This document shows positions 37,296-48,689 of a stretch of 64,000 nucleotides of DNA, in pieces. Source of the stretch: Rhyacophila brunnea (taxonomy: Eukaryota > Arthropoda > Insecta > Trichoptera > Rhyacophilidae); assembly GCA_022495005.1 (NCBI GenBank), contig JAGYXB010001962.1, positions 310,001 through 374,000 of the forward strand, in the 5' to 3' direction. The notes below the pieces were generated by a model, which worked only from the letters and a program-made list of their open reading frames with translations, was not told the origin of the DNA and did no database searches. Position numbers and translations under genes: made by a program. Each line of letters opens with the position of its first letter. Within the stretch, counting starts at the first letter, position 1.

Positions 37296-37365
37296 CGTGG
37301 CGTAAAGGCAGTGCGTTCGGCTGATAACCGAACAATCGGTGGTTCGAATCCAATCGAGTGCGTTT
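37296..37365 (+). tRNA. tRNA-like sequence (Ile GAT-like anticodon), probably a pseudogene or SINE head
   Basis: The anticodon arm is perfect: TTCGG-CTGATAA-CCGAA, with GAT in the anticodon position. A B-box, GGTGGTTCGAATCC, follows. The T stem is imperfect and the D arm lacks the usual AGCTCAG core (GGCGTAAAGGCAGTGCG). No acceptor stem pairs convincingly. A T-run follows at 37362. I therefore read it as a tRNA-derived relic rather than a working gene. Confidence 0.5.
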
Positions 37366-37849
37366 TTTTTCGTGTGAAGAAATAAATTATGTGTTACATG
37401 TCACACGCCAAAAATACACTCTGATCTGATTTTACAAACGCGCCAAAAGAAGTATAACTTCAAAAAAATCTTTAGAAACCTCCTCATTAGGCGGCCAAGA
37501 CCCACAACGGATTGTAGAGCTAACGAGAAAATAAGACCGATCGAGTATACTAATATATTCAACTATCCACCTACACGAAACTATATATAATTTGGTTCTA
37601 AATTGGTCATGTCCTGATGTTACGTCCAAAGACACATTTACAAAAAATATGGCTTCTTTGGGAACCTAGGAGGTAAGTGGAGAGTTTCCCCATTTTTACC
37701 TGTCATATATTATAATTATGCAGTTGTGATTTGTGTAAGCTTTTGTCTATGCTGCTATAAACGTGTCTGAACCATTGGGAGACTCAGCAGAGGAAAAGCG
37801 AGTCCTTCTCAACGTCAACGTCTGGGAAGGATTCGAAGGCCCTCAGGCC

Positions 37850-37965
37850 AGGATGTTTGGCGGCCTCCTACCTATCGCCAAGGTTAAGTAACGGTAGTTC
37901 GGTGTTCTACAGTAGAGTGTTCCCCAAATGGTATTCCGCGGAACCCCATGGTTGTGCAAGGTATA
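37850..37965. mobile_element. Repeat family D, left-half fragment
   Basis: CCTACCTATCGCCAAGGTTA, GTGTTCTACAGTAGAGTGTT and TCCGCGGAACCCCATGG match 57610-57705. The right half is absent. Confidence 0.6.
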
Positions 37966-38060
37966 TTAATAACTCTTAATTATTAAGAGTGTTGCATGAT
38001 TTTTTCTGTTTTCTCAATAAATCCACTTGAATTATTGAGTTGTCGGTACTCGACATAATA

Positions 38061-38317
38061 TCGTCACTGTTCTGGCAGAAGACACTAATTCGAAAAAATG
38101 ACATATTGAGTTAGTACCAAAATGTTCCTTATTTCAAACTTTACCGTCTGGAAACCTTCTTAATAAATAAACAGTCTTTATTTTAAAGTTATCCTTTTTA
38201 CGATTACTTAATAAACTCACATGATAGACCATTATTTCAAACATTTTAACAACTTCAAAGTCAAATTACTCAAAACTAGTATTCTCCAATTAGTGTGTTC
38301 TGCCAGAACAGAGACGA
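38061..38317. mobile_element. TA-flanked MITE (TCGTCACTGTTCTGGCAG ends)
   Basis: TCGTCACTGTTCTGGCAGAA and its reverse complement, with about 28 of 30 terminal bases matching, bound 257 bases. TA precedes (38059-38060) and follows (38318-38319), as expected for a Tc1/mariner-mobilised MITE. A second copy at 45298-45774 carries an insertion. Confidence 0.85.
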
Positions 38318-39802
38318 TATTATAAAGCACTGATCGCAAGCCCCTTTTATGGTAGCCAAGTAACATGCGACCATTAGCAAGATAGACTATAAATTAGATA
38401 ATTAGCCATTTTTTTTAGTTAGGCAACACACATATTATAAAATAAAATTCTACACGTGAATTATTATTTAATTATATCGATCATATTTCATAAAATTGCA
38501 TCGCACAGCCACAAATGCTAAAATGTTATTATTTGTAAGTAAAATAGCGCTTTTTATGCAACGAATAATGAGACCAGCGTTGCCAATTTAGCCGGTTTCT
38601 TGCCAGATCTAGCATTTTTCGATAAGCATATAGCTTATGGCGTTTTTATTAGCGTTTTTGATGCCTTCAACGGCTTTAAATGTGCTGAAAATAAGCTAGA
38701 TATTTAGTTTATTTATTCAGATATTTAATGAAAGTAGGTCGATACTTGAGAAATAAAACAACACAATGAATTAATAGGAGCATTTTTGGCGTTATAGTGA
38801 TATAATAGTATCAGATATTGTAATTTAATGTGTGCTTAGGCATGTGGCATCGCATTGACGATTATCGGGGATTCCACTCTCTGGTAATACCTAATTATTA
38901 CTTGGTTGTTAGATTAATTAATTTTATTATTTTTTGTCAAATTTGAAATGAGTTTCTGGGAAAATGTGCTGTGATTTTTTTGCACTTTTTTTTCGATACG
39001 CAAAAAAAATATATTCACAAAATCTAGCTTTTTTTTCATGCCAAATAGCTTGTTTTCATACCCCGTCTGGCATATTTTTGTGAGCCCTACTCTGGATGCT
39101 ATTATACTCGTATAATATTCTTTATTTTTCTCTTTTAAGTACCTAAAAAAAATATTTGAAGGAGCATTATAGACCGATATAGCTCTAATAAAAGTGCTAA
39201 AGATTAGCTGGCAGAATTATTTCCGCGTGTTTTGATAATGTATTATTATTTTCAAAGAAAAGCAAAGTGAGGATTAGCGAACGGAGTCCATTAAATGAAA
39301 TCACCACGCCAAAATCTGGCACTATAAAAGAGTTATAAAAATATAATTTTAGAATCAACAGATGTATAACGAGCACCATTTCAAAATAGACTGAGAAAGA
39401 AAATAAAAATAATAACCTATAGTCAGTTTCTATCATTTTTCTTCAGTCCCATTTTGTGAGAAAAAATGCAAAGAATATGACTTTCAGAAACTACGTCTAC
39501 TGATAAAGCAGAATTATTATTCATGTGGAATTCTTTCTAAATAATTTTATGCGCATAAATCATCGTAGAAGTGACATGCTTAAATAGTTTATTATTCTAA
39601 AATGTCTCAAATGCAACATTGTTTTAAATCGAATAAAGTGTGTAAAAATAAATACCACATTAATGTCCACATGTCAAACAACTCATACAGTAGATATTTA
39701 TTATAGTATAGCCAGCGAAAGCTTCATTGTTATCCGCAACTAGGGTTCAATTTAATGAAACACCTCAACTGTCAATAATTTTTGGTAGACACTAAAATAC
39801 TA

Positions 39803-40019
39803 TCGTAGTAGATTTTTGGGTTTCCACCGCGTGTCCTTCTTCCTTCTTTACTCGACGTTTCGGGCTCGTTGCAGAGGCCATTGTCAAGAGATGATATGTT
39901 TTATGATGAAAATGTAGTGTAGGCATATGAATGTAAGCGTTGCTCTAAGAATTTCAAAAGAATGAGAAGAAAGAATGTCGAAAAAGGACACACGGTGAAA
40001 ACCCAAAAATCTACTACGA
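39803..40019. mobile_element. TA-flanked MITE (CGTAGTAGATTTTTGGG ends)
   Basis: TCGTAGTAGATTTTTGGGTT at the left and its mirror at the right enclose 217 bases. TA lies at 39801-39802 and 40020-40021. The centre contains TTTACTCGACGTTTCGGGCT and GAGGCCATTGTCAAG. There is no coding content. Confidence 0.85.
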
Positions 40020-40489
40020 TAAAAAACAACCGTGAAAGCCTCAAACATTATATAACTAAAATACTATATAAAATAAATTTAATAAACTATTAATTCTTTT
40101 GTTCAACGAATATGACAAAATATTTGTGAATGTAACATTCTATATATGAGCCGTATAGTATCAAAAGTAGAACTGTCGCAAATATATCGAAATTTAACTA
40201 AGTATGCCAAATTATTCTTCTGACCATAATGTACGACTAGCAATATAATATTCGAATCAAAATCATATCTGTGTGGTATAAAATTGTGATGGAAAATAGG
40301 GCTTGGTATCAGAATTAGAGCTGTTGGAAACAAAAGTAGAACTGTTGAATTTGAATTGAATTTCTAATTTCCAAATGTAGAAACATATTTCATGCTATTA
40401 TAACACTAAAAAATCTGACAAAACGTTTTTCGTCATTTTCTCGAAATTATGAATAACGCACAGATCTACTTTTGATACTATACGACTCA

Positions 40490-40710
40490 TATTGAACATA
40501 CCTACATAATTTGAAAACATCTCATGCATAATATACACGCCAGTGTGCTTTTGCACGTTGTTTTGTGCGTTGCAGTGTGGATAAGCACACTGGCGCGAAT
40601 CCAGCAGATACAGGTTCAAGTCCCGTCGGTTGTCGTATTTTTTCTACTAACATATTTTTCTAGTGGGTATATTATGCATGTTTTCAAATTATGTATGTTC
40701 ACTATATAGA
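40490..40710 (+). mobile_element. tRNA-derived SINE, family 2, with inverted partial second copy
   Basis: Plus strand: AAGCACACTGGCGCGAATCC, a B-box in GGTTCAAGTCCCGTCGG, then the tail TTTTCTAGTGGGTATATTAT and TTTTCAAATTATGTATGTTC. The left side begins with the reverse complement of this tail. CGCCAGTGTGCTT (about 40538) pairs with AAGCACACTGGCG (about 40585), so the whole locus is a foldback. Confidence 0.7.
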
Positions 40711-41094
40711 ATATATTACACTTTTAATCAGCAAAAAATATCCTATTGAAATGGACGAAACTGGTCCTGATCATTACATGATGTGTAATAATTATGTACT
40801 ATTTAATTAAGTAAATAAAATACGTGTTTACTTCACGAAATTGTGACGCTGACAAAAAATAATATTTAAATTAAAATTTAAAAAAAAAACATTTATTTGT
40901 TTACTTTAAGATTGCTGCATTATTAATATTAAATATATTATACAAAAGGTCCTCTGATATAAATCGTAGTATTTCAAATTATAACAGATACACCCCAGAA
41001 TGGCTGGGTAACGTTTAACTCGATGCGGAGTGTCTGGGACTCACGATTGTAATCGGTTAAAAAAGTGGTATGACTTTAGGAGGAACGAGGAGAT

Positions 41095-41345
41095 AAGAGA
41101 ACGCACCAAGCAGCCTGTCTCAGTCACGTGCTACGGATGCCAGAAGAGAGCCTCGACCTAGCTTGCCTGTTCTCCAAGTCAACCGGAAGGCCTCTAAATA
41201 CTATCTATAGAGTGTATACGCGGATATACGGGAACGTAGTTTGACCTGGAACGATGCAAGAAGCGACATGAATTCTTGGAGTCGCCTCGTGGTGTCCGTA
41301 TGCTCCAACTAATGGCCGAAGAAAAAGAAGAAGACTTTCGTTTTG
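41095..41345 (+). pseudogene. RT C-terminal fragment of a third non-LTR family
   Basis: TGCTACGGATGCCAGAAGAG gives VLRMPEE. Further on, another frame gives SLTWNDARSDMNSWSRLVVS, then VCSN-stop-WPKKKKK, ending in an AGAAG-rich tail. LTW.DA..D...W..L at the extreme C-terminus is typical of insect non-LTR polyproteins. A frameshift and a stop separate the blocks. Confidence 0.65.
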
Positions 41346-41639
41346 ATTTAAACAGTAAATATATGTTACGGAATCCTCTGGAAGTTCTGTGTAGTATTAA
41401 AACTAGAAATACGTTATCATTATTCAAAGAAAGCTATGTTTTTTTTTAATATATGAATAGTTCCAATTTGAATATTAAACACAGAGTTGTAAAACCATAG
41501 TAGGTACATCTTAAAATCATCCGATGAAGCTTAAACGATTATTAACTGGAACATCGGCCGATTGAGTACATTCAAAAGGAAAACAAAACACGCGATATGA
41601 AAAACGCATAAAAAATAAAATAAAGAGAGTATATTCATT

Positions 41640-41860
41640 TTCCGGCGGCGTTTGGTCGAAAGCCGTAGCATTGGCTGGCGTCCCGACGCCCGACGAGAGA
41701 CGCGCCGCGGAAAAACCGACGCCGGGCGGAGGGGAAACTCCACGAGAGAACGGAAATAGCTCGCGATTCGCCCGCCAAACATTTCCTTTTTTGTCCACAA
41801 ATGCTTTAGCCAAAAGCGCGCCAATGCGAAGGCACTGCGTACAACACACAGAACAACGTG
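41640..41860. other. CpG-rich island
   Basis: A dense CpG block (GGCGTCCCGACGCCCGACG, GACGCGCCGCGGAAAAACCG) stands alone in AT-rich DNA. Open frames of 89-110 residues exist on both strands, which is expected from the composition. None has a recognised domain. It may be an unmethylated promoter-type island or GC-rich foreign or mobile DNA. Confidence 0.4.
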
Positions 41861-42117
41861 CTCTGCAAAATCTTTCTATGCCGCATTATATATTTAAAAT
41901 ACGTTGTATTTATTTTTTAAACGCTGAGATGTTTAAATAAATAAAATATAACCCGAGTCGCAGAATCTGCTTTCGTTGGATATATTATTTTAATTCCGAC
42001 GCTAAAATCCGTTGTATTTTTATCCACAAAGACAATATTAATCGATTGGTAAAATTCAGAATCGTTTTGTTATTTAAAAATCTTTCATGTTGATGTTGTT
42101 ATAAGTGTACCACATAA

Positions 42118-42267
42118 CAGTGGCCAAGGGTGGTAGGCTGTTAAGATCCGCCATCAATAGTGCACAGTAAACTTTGTCAGTCATACGTACTTGTTTTCAT
42201 TGAAATAAGACTACATTTAGGTTTTGGTTAGTTTTTAAAATTCAATTAAACCCTGCCTAAACCAAAC
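42118..42267. mobile_element. hAT-MITE family F, left end only
   Basis: CAGTGGCCAAGGGTGGTAGG starts the element, and the first module runs to AAACCCTGCCTAAACCAAAC. The sequence then switches abruptly to unrelated DNA (GCGGCCGTAATTAC). Confidence 0.8.
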
Positions 42268-42920
42268 GCGGCCGTAATTACACCAATTCTTACGTTAATT
42301 ATTACTCTAATGAACTAATTGGCGGCATAAAAAGAGTTAATAAAAATATATTTAAAAAAATAGTGTGAATGCCTCAAAATTAAAGAAAATTGTAGCAATT
42401 AATGTGTTCATACTTAGTAAAGCCCAGCATCCAAGAAACTAAGGCTGTTCGCACATGACAAATATTAAATACACTTAAATGGCGATGATATTCGACTATT
42501 CGGTAATTAAAAGAGCCAAGCAATTTAAAAAAACTCTTTCCCATATTATGCTTCTGTGATACGAGTAGAATAATCTACATACTGATTCTTTCGCAATATA
42601 AATAATAATATAATGCTCTCTTGTCACGGTAATTGCTTTGTTAAATTCAATATATGAATATAATTATATTTTTTTCCTGAATATTGAATGGAAGATTGCT
42701 TATCAGGGTTAGACGTATCTTCAGGAGACGCATTTGACCTGGTTATGTCAAATACTAGTGAGACCCAGCACCGCAAGGCCGACTGACAATCAAGATGTCA
42801 CTTCCATTTGATGACACGCTGAAGAGATGATCGCCTATAGGTATCCAGTAATAACAATAATTGGATACAAATCATAAACCAAACGATTTATATACTCGGT
42901 ATATATATATATATATATAT

Positions 42921-43717
42921 GTTACGCCGAATGTGCGAAATTGACTATTACATGAAATGGGCAAAATTTTGCCTAATTCATGTAATAGTCAAGCCCGTTC
43001 CCTTATTCATGAATTTGGTAAATTATCTGCCGAGTGCGTGAATTCGCCAGGGTATGTAATTCTTAAACTGTCAACATGACAGTAGAAAAAGTAAATTTAA
43101 TACGGATGGTTTTATTAGTTATAATTGGACATAATATAATATTATTATTATTAGGTTAGGTTAGGTTTTGTAATTCTGAATTCAACGAATGTCCATTTTG
43201 AGGTTAGCTAATAAGTGTCAACAAACTATAAAATCATACTATCACAAACAAACAATCGACCATTACACGATTGATACCCAAGCACGAATCAAATCGCTAA
43301 AATACCTTTTAATAAAATTCTTCCGTTATCATAATATTATAAAAAATTTTTTGGGCATAGTAAATGGATATGAACGTCATTGTAGTTATTGATTGGTATA
43401 TTTTTTATATGATCAATAACATTTGACACATTTAGTTAGTTTGATTATTTGCAAAAAACACCACCGGAGCGCGACCATCTAATTTGACCAATGCATGAAC
43501 ATTTGACACATTTGGTTTAGTTGCAAAAAACACCACCGTAGCGCTACTATCTAATTTGCCCAATGCATGAACTAGGCAGAAAATTTACTACCGAATTCAC
43601 GCACTTGGCAGATATTTTGTCTAATTCATGAATAAGGCAACGGGCTTGTATTTTTCATGATTTAGGCAAATATTTGCCTATTTCATGTAATAGTCAATTT
43701 CGCACATTCAGCGTAAC
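42921..43717. mobile_element. Long-TIR element inserted in an AT repeat
   Basis: GTTACGCCGAATGTGCGAAA and TTGACTATTACATGAAATGG at the left are mirrored at the right (ending GCGTAAC at 43717). The inverted arms extend well over 100 bases, including the CTTATTCATGAAT and GCAGATA words. (AT)n flanks both sides, so the duplication cannot be read. Inside are three TTAGG units (about 43154-43168), a 67-residue open frame without known motifs, and a direct repeat (43425-43500 and 43501-43575) around TTGCAAAAAACACCACCG. Confidence 0.85.
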
Positions 43718-44016
43718 ATATATATTAGAAACAGTAACGTAACTATTAGCGTGGGTATTTCACGTGCCAGACACATGGGGACACGTCAAATCATCATAGT
43801 TTGTATCAATAGTGTTAGAATAATTATAGGTGATGTGACTAGATAACAACCATTTCTCGTGATAAATGTGTTAAGAAATCTCTCTAGGAGAGTCCAAGAT
43901 CTAAATCAGATTCTTAAGCCAACAATAAAGTAGTACTTTCAATTCTGACAAGGTTATTGAAAACGCATTGTTACCTCAACGAATTATTTAAAATTTTAAT
44001 CTTCACGTAAAAAATA

Positions 44017-44444
44017 AGGTGACATGTAAATTGTACGTAAAACATTTCACCGTGGCACAGTTCGCCGTGAGCTTTCTTATCGAAAAGAGATGACCGAATA
44101 CTATACGGTCTCCAATTTTATTAGATTCAATATGAACATTAATTCAATTTTCATAGCTGATTTTGACAAAATTTATGAATTCAAGAATGAAAACCTAACC
44201 TAACCTAACAAATAATCCAGTATATCGGCTGTTTCCAAAATTGGTTTGCTGCTGGTTGCCTGTAAAGTGTAAAACGACAAGAACCGTGTTTTATTTAGAC
44301 ATGAATTGTATGTCAGTACTATACGACCATTATACGACCCAAAGAGGTTGGACGGTTTTTAATATACAGCCATGTATTTCCGATACAACATTTCATGGTG
44401 AAGTGTAGTACGGCGAACTGTATACGTAAAAGTTTCCGGGCACG
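44017..44444 (+). mobile_element. TTAGG-bearing element family A, 428 bp, exact TSD AAAAAATA
   Basis: It starts AGGTGACATGTAAATTGTAC and ends AGTTTCCGGGCACG. AAAAAATA occurs at 44009-44016 and 44445-44452. CCTAA is present three times at about 44193-44210. The 73- and 91-residue frames overlapping the right half are incidental. Confidence 0.92.
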
Positions 44445-45297
44445 AAAAAATAAAAGGAAGAGATCGACTTTCTCGAATATACTTTTAAAAGAGCGTTTCC
44501 CAAATAAAGTTCTGCGGGGTATGCTGTGGCAACTGTTAGGTGTAATTAAGGGTTCTTTGAGATGTGATGGTTTTGTAAGATATGATTTTGACAAAGGTAT
44601 TCACATATTTCAATAATTATATTTACAAACGTAGCAGTCCAGATTTTAATAATAATAATAAGTATGTGAAAGTATAGATAATCACCTAGTGGCGAAGGGT
44701 GACTTTTGGAAAGAGGTAGGCTGTGGAGATCTGATAAAAAGAACACACTTGTCAGGTATACTTACGAGAAATAAGAAGATAATACGATATTACCACTAAT
44801 GAATACGTACACACTAATGACAACGACACACTAATTTAATGAAACTTCAAAAACTCACTGACGACATAAAATGAAGCGATCAGTTTAAATTAAGTACGTA
44901 TTTTTTCAAAACATTTATACACATCAAAAATCATTAGATAAAAGTTCTTTTTATTTTTAAAAACAGTCTATATTTATTAATATTCGATTAACACCACAGA
45001 ATTTTTTTTTAATTATCTAATTATTAATTATTTAGTTTTAGGCTCTGCGATCGGAGCTTACCTTAGTTCATACAATTTGATAGACTGGGCGGGGCTACGT
45101 GACTTAAAGTCCATATGAAAAAAATTGAGAATTATTTAAAACATAGTCTGACCTATATTTACGTCAAGACAGATGGCGCGCTGTGGTATATTTTTTAAAA
45201 CCTTTGCAGATTGTTTTGTAAATATCTGTGTAATTGTAATACATTCCTACACATACGGCATCTCTCACTGGCAAAATAAATTATTTTATAGAATATA

Positions 45298-45774
45298 TCG
45301 TCACTGTTCTGGCAGAAGACACTAATTCGAAAAAATGACATATTGAGTTAGTTATACCAAATTCCTTATTTCAAACTTTACCGTCTGGAAACCTTCTTAA
45401 TAAATAAACAGTCTTTATTTTAAAGTCATCCTTTTTACGATTACTTAATAAACTCACATGATTGACCATTTTAAACATTTTAACAACTTCAAAGTCAAAT
45501 TACTCAAAACTAGTATTCTCCAGTTATGCTTCAAATACACTCTATGACGAACGGTCATATATATGTCGAAAAACCCGTTTCTTATGTTGGCGTCCTGTGT
45601 CACAGGGTGTCACAGAGTATAAATACGATGTCATAGCTGTCATACAATATGTATGTATAAATGTCGGAATGGCATAGATTTGATCATAGACACTAAAACG
45701 CTCTTAGTATATATGTGCCCGATTGTCATATAGTCTATTTGAACCTTAAGTGTGTTCTGCCAGAACAGAGACGA
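45298..45774. mobile_element. TA-flanked MITE, second copy, itself interrupted
   Basis: The termini (TCGTCACTGTTCTGGCAGAA and mirror) and body match 38061-38317. TA lies at 45296-45297 and 45775-45776. Homology to the first copy stops at CTCCAGTTA and resumes at AGTGTGTTCTGCC. Between them lies a 219-base insertion. Confidence 0.88.
45527..45745. mobile_element. Innermost MITE with a 3-bp TTA duplication
   Basis: TTA at 45524-45526 and 45746-45748 flanks a unit whose ends TTCAAATACACTCTATGA and (reversed) TTCAAATAGACTATATGA are inverted repeats. A TTA target suggests PIF/Harbinger. The first one or two terminal bases do not pair perfectly, so the exact boundary is uncertain. Confidence 0.7.
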
Positions 45775-46455
45775 TATAATCAAGTGATTATATAAATAAG
45801 TCAATATGCAATTAAAAAATATTTTTCTTAAGAAGGTAGGCTTCAAATAATCGCCTAGTATGGAGTCTTCGCCACTGTAATCACAATCACCACTACTTTG
45901 TTTGGATTCAGAAAATATCTGGTGGCTATCATGAAATGAAGTCCTCGTTAGAGTACATATTTGAACTGCTGCAAAAGTTCTTGGCATAATTTCTGGATCG
46001 TAAATTTCGATTAACAAGATATTTCTTGTTTATCTAAAATTGCATATCTTGCCGACATATTCACACAATGAAATGAAGTATGTTTATCACTCCAAGAAGA
46101 AAACGTAAACATTTTTTATTTCGGGAAACATATTATTTTTACTGTCTCGTAAGTCACAATTTTTGGTTTTAGCAGTTATGGAGAAAAATAAAATTCAGAG
46201 TAGGCATGCTGAAATATGGAAGAAGGTTATATTGTACACAACATAGGAAAAGGGTTCCGTGACAAAAATGAATTGAGAAACGCTGTTTTGGAATGTAGTT
46301 GGATTTGGTCTTACAGCCAGAAGAGAAGATGACGATTTTGAGAAGTTTTCCTTCATTCGTATTTATTTGTTAGGCCACCCGGTCACGCAGAAACTAAAAT
46401 TCGATAAACTGGTTGGTGATGGAACTCATAAACTGGCCCGTGACTGACACACGGG

Positions 46456-46682
46456 CAGGGCTCGAAATGGACCAGAACGCACCGGAGCACCGTTCCGGGT
46501 CGTAAAATCGAAAATATTGTCGTTCCATCTCATGGTTTACCATTTGAGCTAGAATGGCTATAATATAACATAAAATCACACACTTATTTTTTTATAAAAC
46601 ATATAAAATTAGATAACTATGTTAATATTTTCATAAAATAACCGAGCGTTCCGGTTCGTAAAATTCTTCATTTCGAGTGCTA
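46456..46682. mobile_element. Small hAT MITE with exact 8-bp TSD (CACACGGG)
   Basis: It starts CAGGGCTCGAAATGGACC and ends CATTTCGAGTGCTA. CACACGGG is present at 46448-46455 and 46683-46690. The sub-terminal word CCGTTCCGGGTCGTAAAAT is mirrored by GCGTTCCGGTTCGTAAAAT as a direct, not inverted, repeat. The element is 227 bases. Confidence 0.9.
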
Positions 46683-47749
46683 CACACGGGGCTACCGAAA
46701 TCTAATAATCTCATAACCTCAAACTGTCAAACCCATTGTCTATCTATCCTACTTGATTCTAAGCTTTTTCTGTAATATCTTTACGGGAATATTCTGGCAG
46801 CCTATAATACAGGCATGGGTATTTCTCAACATCTGCCACATATTTTAAAATAAAAATCGGTTCGCCCATCTTTAACTTTTGACGTCTTGACTTGTTATTG
46901 CTTGTTTAATTCAGTTCAGTGCTACCAATTTTAGTAAGAAAATATGATTTTTCATCGAATCTACTAATATTGGTACCGCTGTTTTATGGCTGAGAGACCG
47001 GGAGACTAGCATGTCGCGTCTCTTCGGTTTCGTTCGCGGACATTTTGAAACTGAGAGATTCCAGTCTTGCCTTCAGCGAGCCGCCATTGAAATACATTAG
47101 TTAGATACTGGAGTTTCAGTCTCGTCTTTTTTGAGTATTCACGTGAGCGGATGGCCTAAGGCAGACTGTTAATGTCTCAGATCTGCATGTCACCACGAGT
47201 AAAGGAAGTATACATTGATCAAAGACCCTAATTTTGAGGCATTACGGTACATCGTGTATGACGTCTTCCAGTTAACTGAAAGTAACCACCAAGCAAGCGG
47301 TTTATTTCTTTGATTAATGCTTGTCTTCTCAATTTACAAGCTTGTCCGAGATGTTCATATGGGTCTACTTCTTTCATACACACTTAATACTAATAAATTA
47401 TTATAATGTTCCGGTATGAAATAATTTTTAAGACATTTATACAGTTCGCTGCCTTTCCATTCTGATGCCAGAATATTGAATACAGCTGGCAAACGGAAAA
47501 CTCGTAAATTCTGTGAAAACGTCATTACTTAGAAAACTTTCCATGGGTAATAAGTTATGTCAAATAATCAAAAGTTTTTCAAGGAATTTTAGCATTTTTT
47601 TTCGGGATTTTCATTTTGTGTTTTTGCGTATAGGTTTTTGGTTTACGTATACTATATCAACCACCTAAATCACTATGGAGACATAAACGATCCAAATTTT
47701 ATGATAAAGGCGGATGCTAGAGTGACATTAAGAAGAAAGATCAAAACAG
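46683..47749. other. No gene recognised
   Basis: No supported gene or bounded repeat. The minor GC-rich stretch at 46980-47110 shows no coding pattern. Confidence 0.4.
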
Positions 47750-48188
47750 ATAAAGTGACAATGGTTTGGACATGTCTCACTATGAGTGGATAACTGGTGG
47801 ACAAATGCCGTCATACAGTGGTATCCAAGAAACACTAAACGATCACAATGACACCTTAAAACCCGCTAGATAGACGAACTCATGTGGATATAATTATGTG
47901 GCAGCGAAGAACTAGAGCACGAAAGCAGCGAGAAGCGAGATACAGATGAAATGGTAAGGGTTGGTCATGTCACTCTGCGAGTGGGCAAATGGTGGACAGA
48001 TGCCATCATACAGTGGTATCCAAGGAACACTAAATGACCACAATGGTACCTTAAAATCCGCTAGATAGACGAACTCATAAAATATGTGGATATAATATGC
48101 GGCAGCGAAGAACTAGAGCACGAAAGCAGCGAGAAGCAGCTAAAATGGTAAGGGATTTGTCATGTCACTCGAGTCAATAATGTTCCTT
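47750..48188 (+). repeat. Tandem duplication of an RT C-terminal fragment
   Basis: A unit of about 190 bases (TGGTGGACAAATGCCGTCAT, ACAGTGGTATCCAAGAAACA, CCGCTAGATAGACGAACTCA, GAACTAGAGCACGAAAGCAG) occurs at about 47750-47943 and again at 47944-48135. A third start is at 48136. The words correspond to the RT tail family at 672-1058 (WTNAVIQWYP, RWIDEL). The third unit is cut by the family A fragment that starts at 48189. Confidence 0.8.
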
Positions 48189-48443
48189 CAAGAATGAAAA
48201 CCTATCCTAACCTAACCTAACCCAAAAAATAATCCAATATATCTGCTATATTAAAAATTTGTTTGCCACTGGCTTCCTGTAAACCGACAAGAACCGTGTT
48301 TTATTTAGACATGAATTTTATCTCAGTACTATACGACACAAAGAGGTTGGACGATCTTTAATATACGACCATATATTTTCGATAAAACATTTCACGATGA
48401 AGTCTGATGCGGCGAACTGCATACGTACAAATTTCCGGATACG
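48189..48443 (+). mobile_element. TTAGG-bearing element family A, 5'-truncated
   Basis: It runs from TTCAAGAATGAAAACCTATC through a CCTAA tract and ends AATTTCCGGATACG. The first about 160 bases of the family are missing, where it meets the tandem RT fragment. Confidence 0.8.
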
Positions 48444-48689
48444 TTTAGTTTGAATTTAAAGATTTTATTTTATTTTTTATCTTGAGTGGCCTCAAAATTA
48501 CACCCCTAAATCTGCTACTGGGTGGAGTACAGCTGTGGAGAAGGCTGCTGCCCACAATACCTGTCAATTACGCTGTCATCTTTATTATCGTATTTATTAT
48601 ATTCTAGACAATCAATAAACCCTCCCATCTCAAAAATCAAGCAATCACGACGTTATCTCCTCCACATCATCTTCCCCAAAGATTAATAA

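Larger units (their letters stand above)
44687..45877. mobile_element. Longer hAT relative of family F, with TSD, carrying nested MITEs
   Basis: It starts TAGTGGCGAAGGGTGAC and ends GGAGTCTTCGCCACTG. Flanks TAATCACC (44679-44686) and TAATCACA (45878-45885) match 7/8. The interior differs from family F and matches 54840-55341, which gives an uninterrupted comparison. Removing the insertion at 45298-45774 restores colinearity. Confidence 0.85.

Noticed and set aside
41671..41940. 89-residue plus and 110-residue minus frames in the CpG block
   Set aside because: Overlapping long frames on both strands are expected in GC-rich DNA; no splice pattern or family motif favours either.
47750..48188. 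Tandem repeats considered as a CRISPR-like array
   Set aside because: Units are about 190 bases, contiguous, without spacers, and match a retrotransposon tail.
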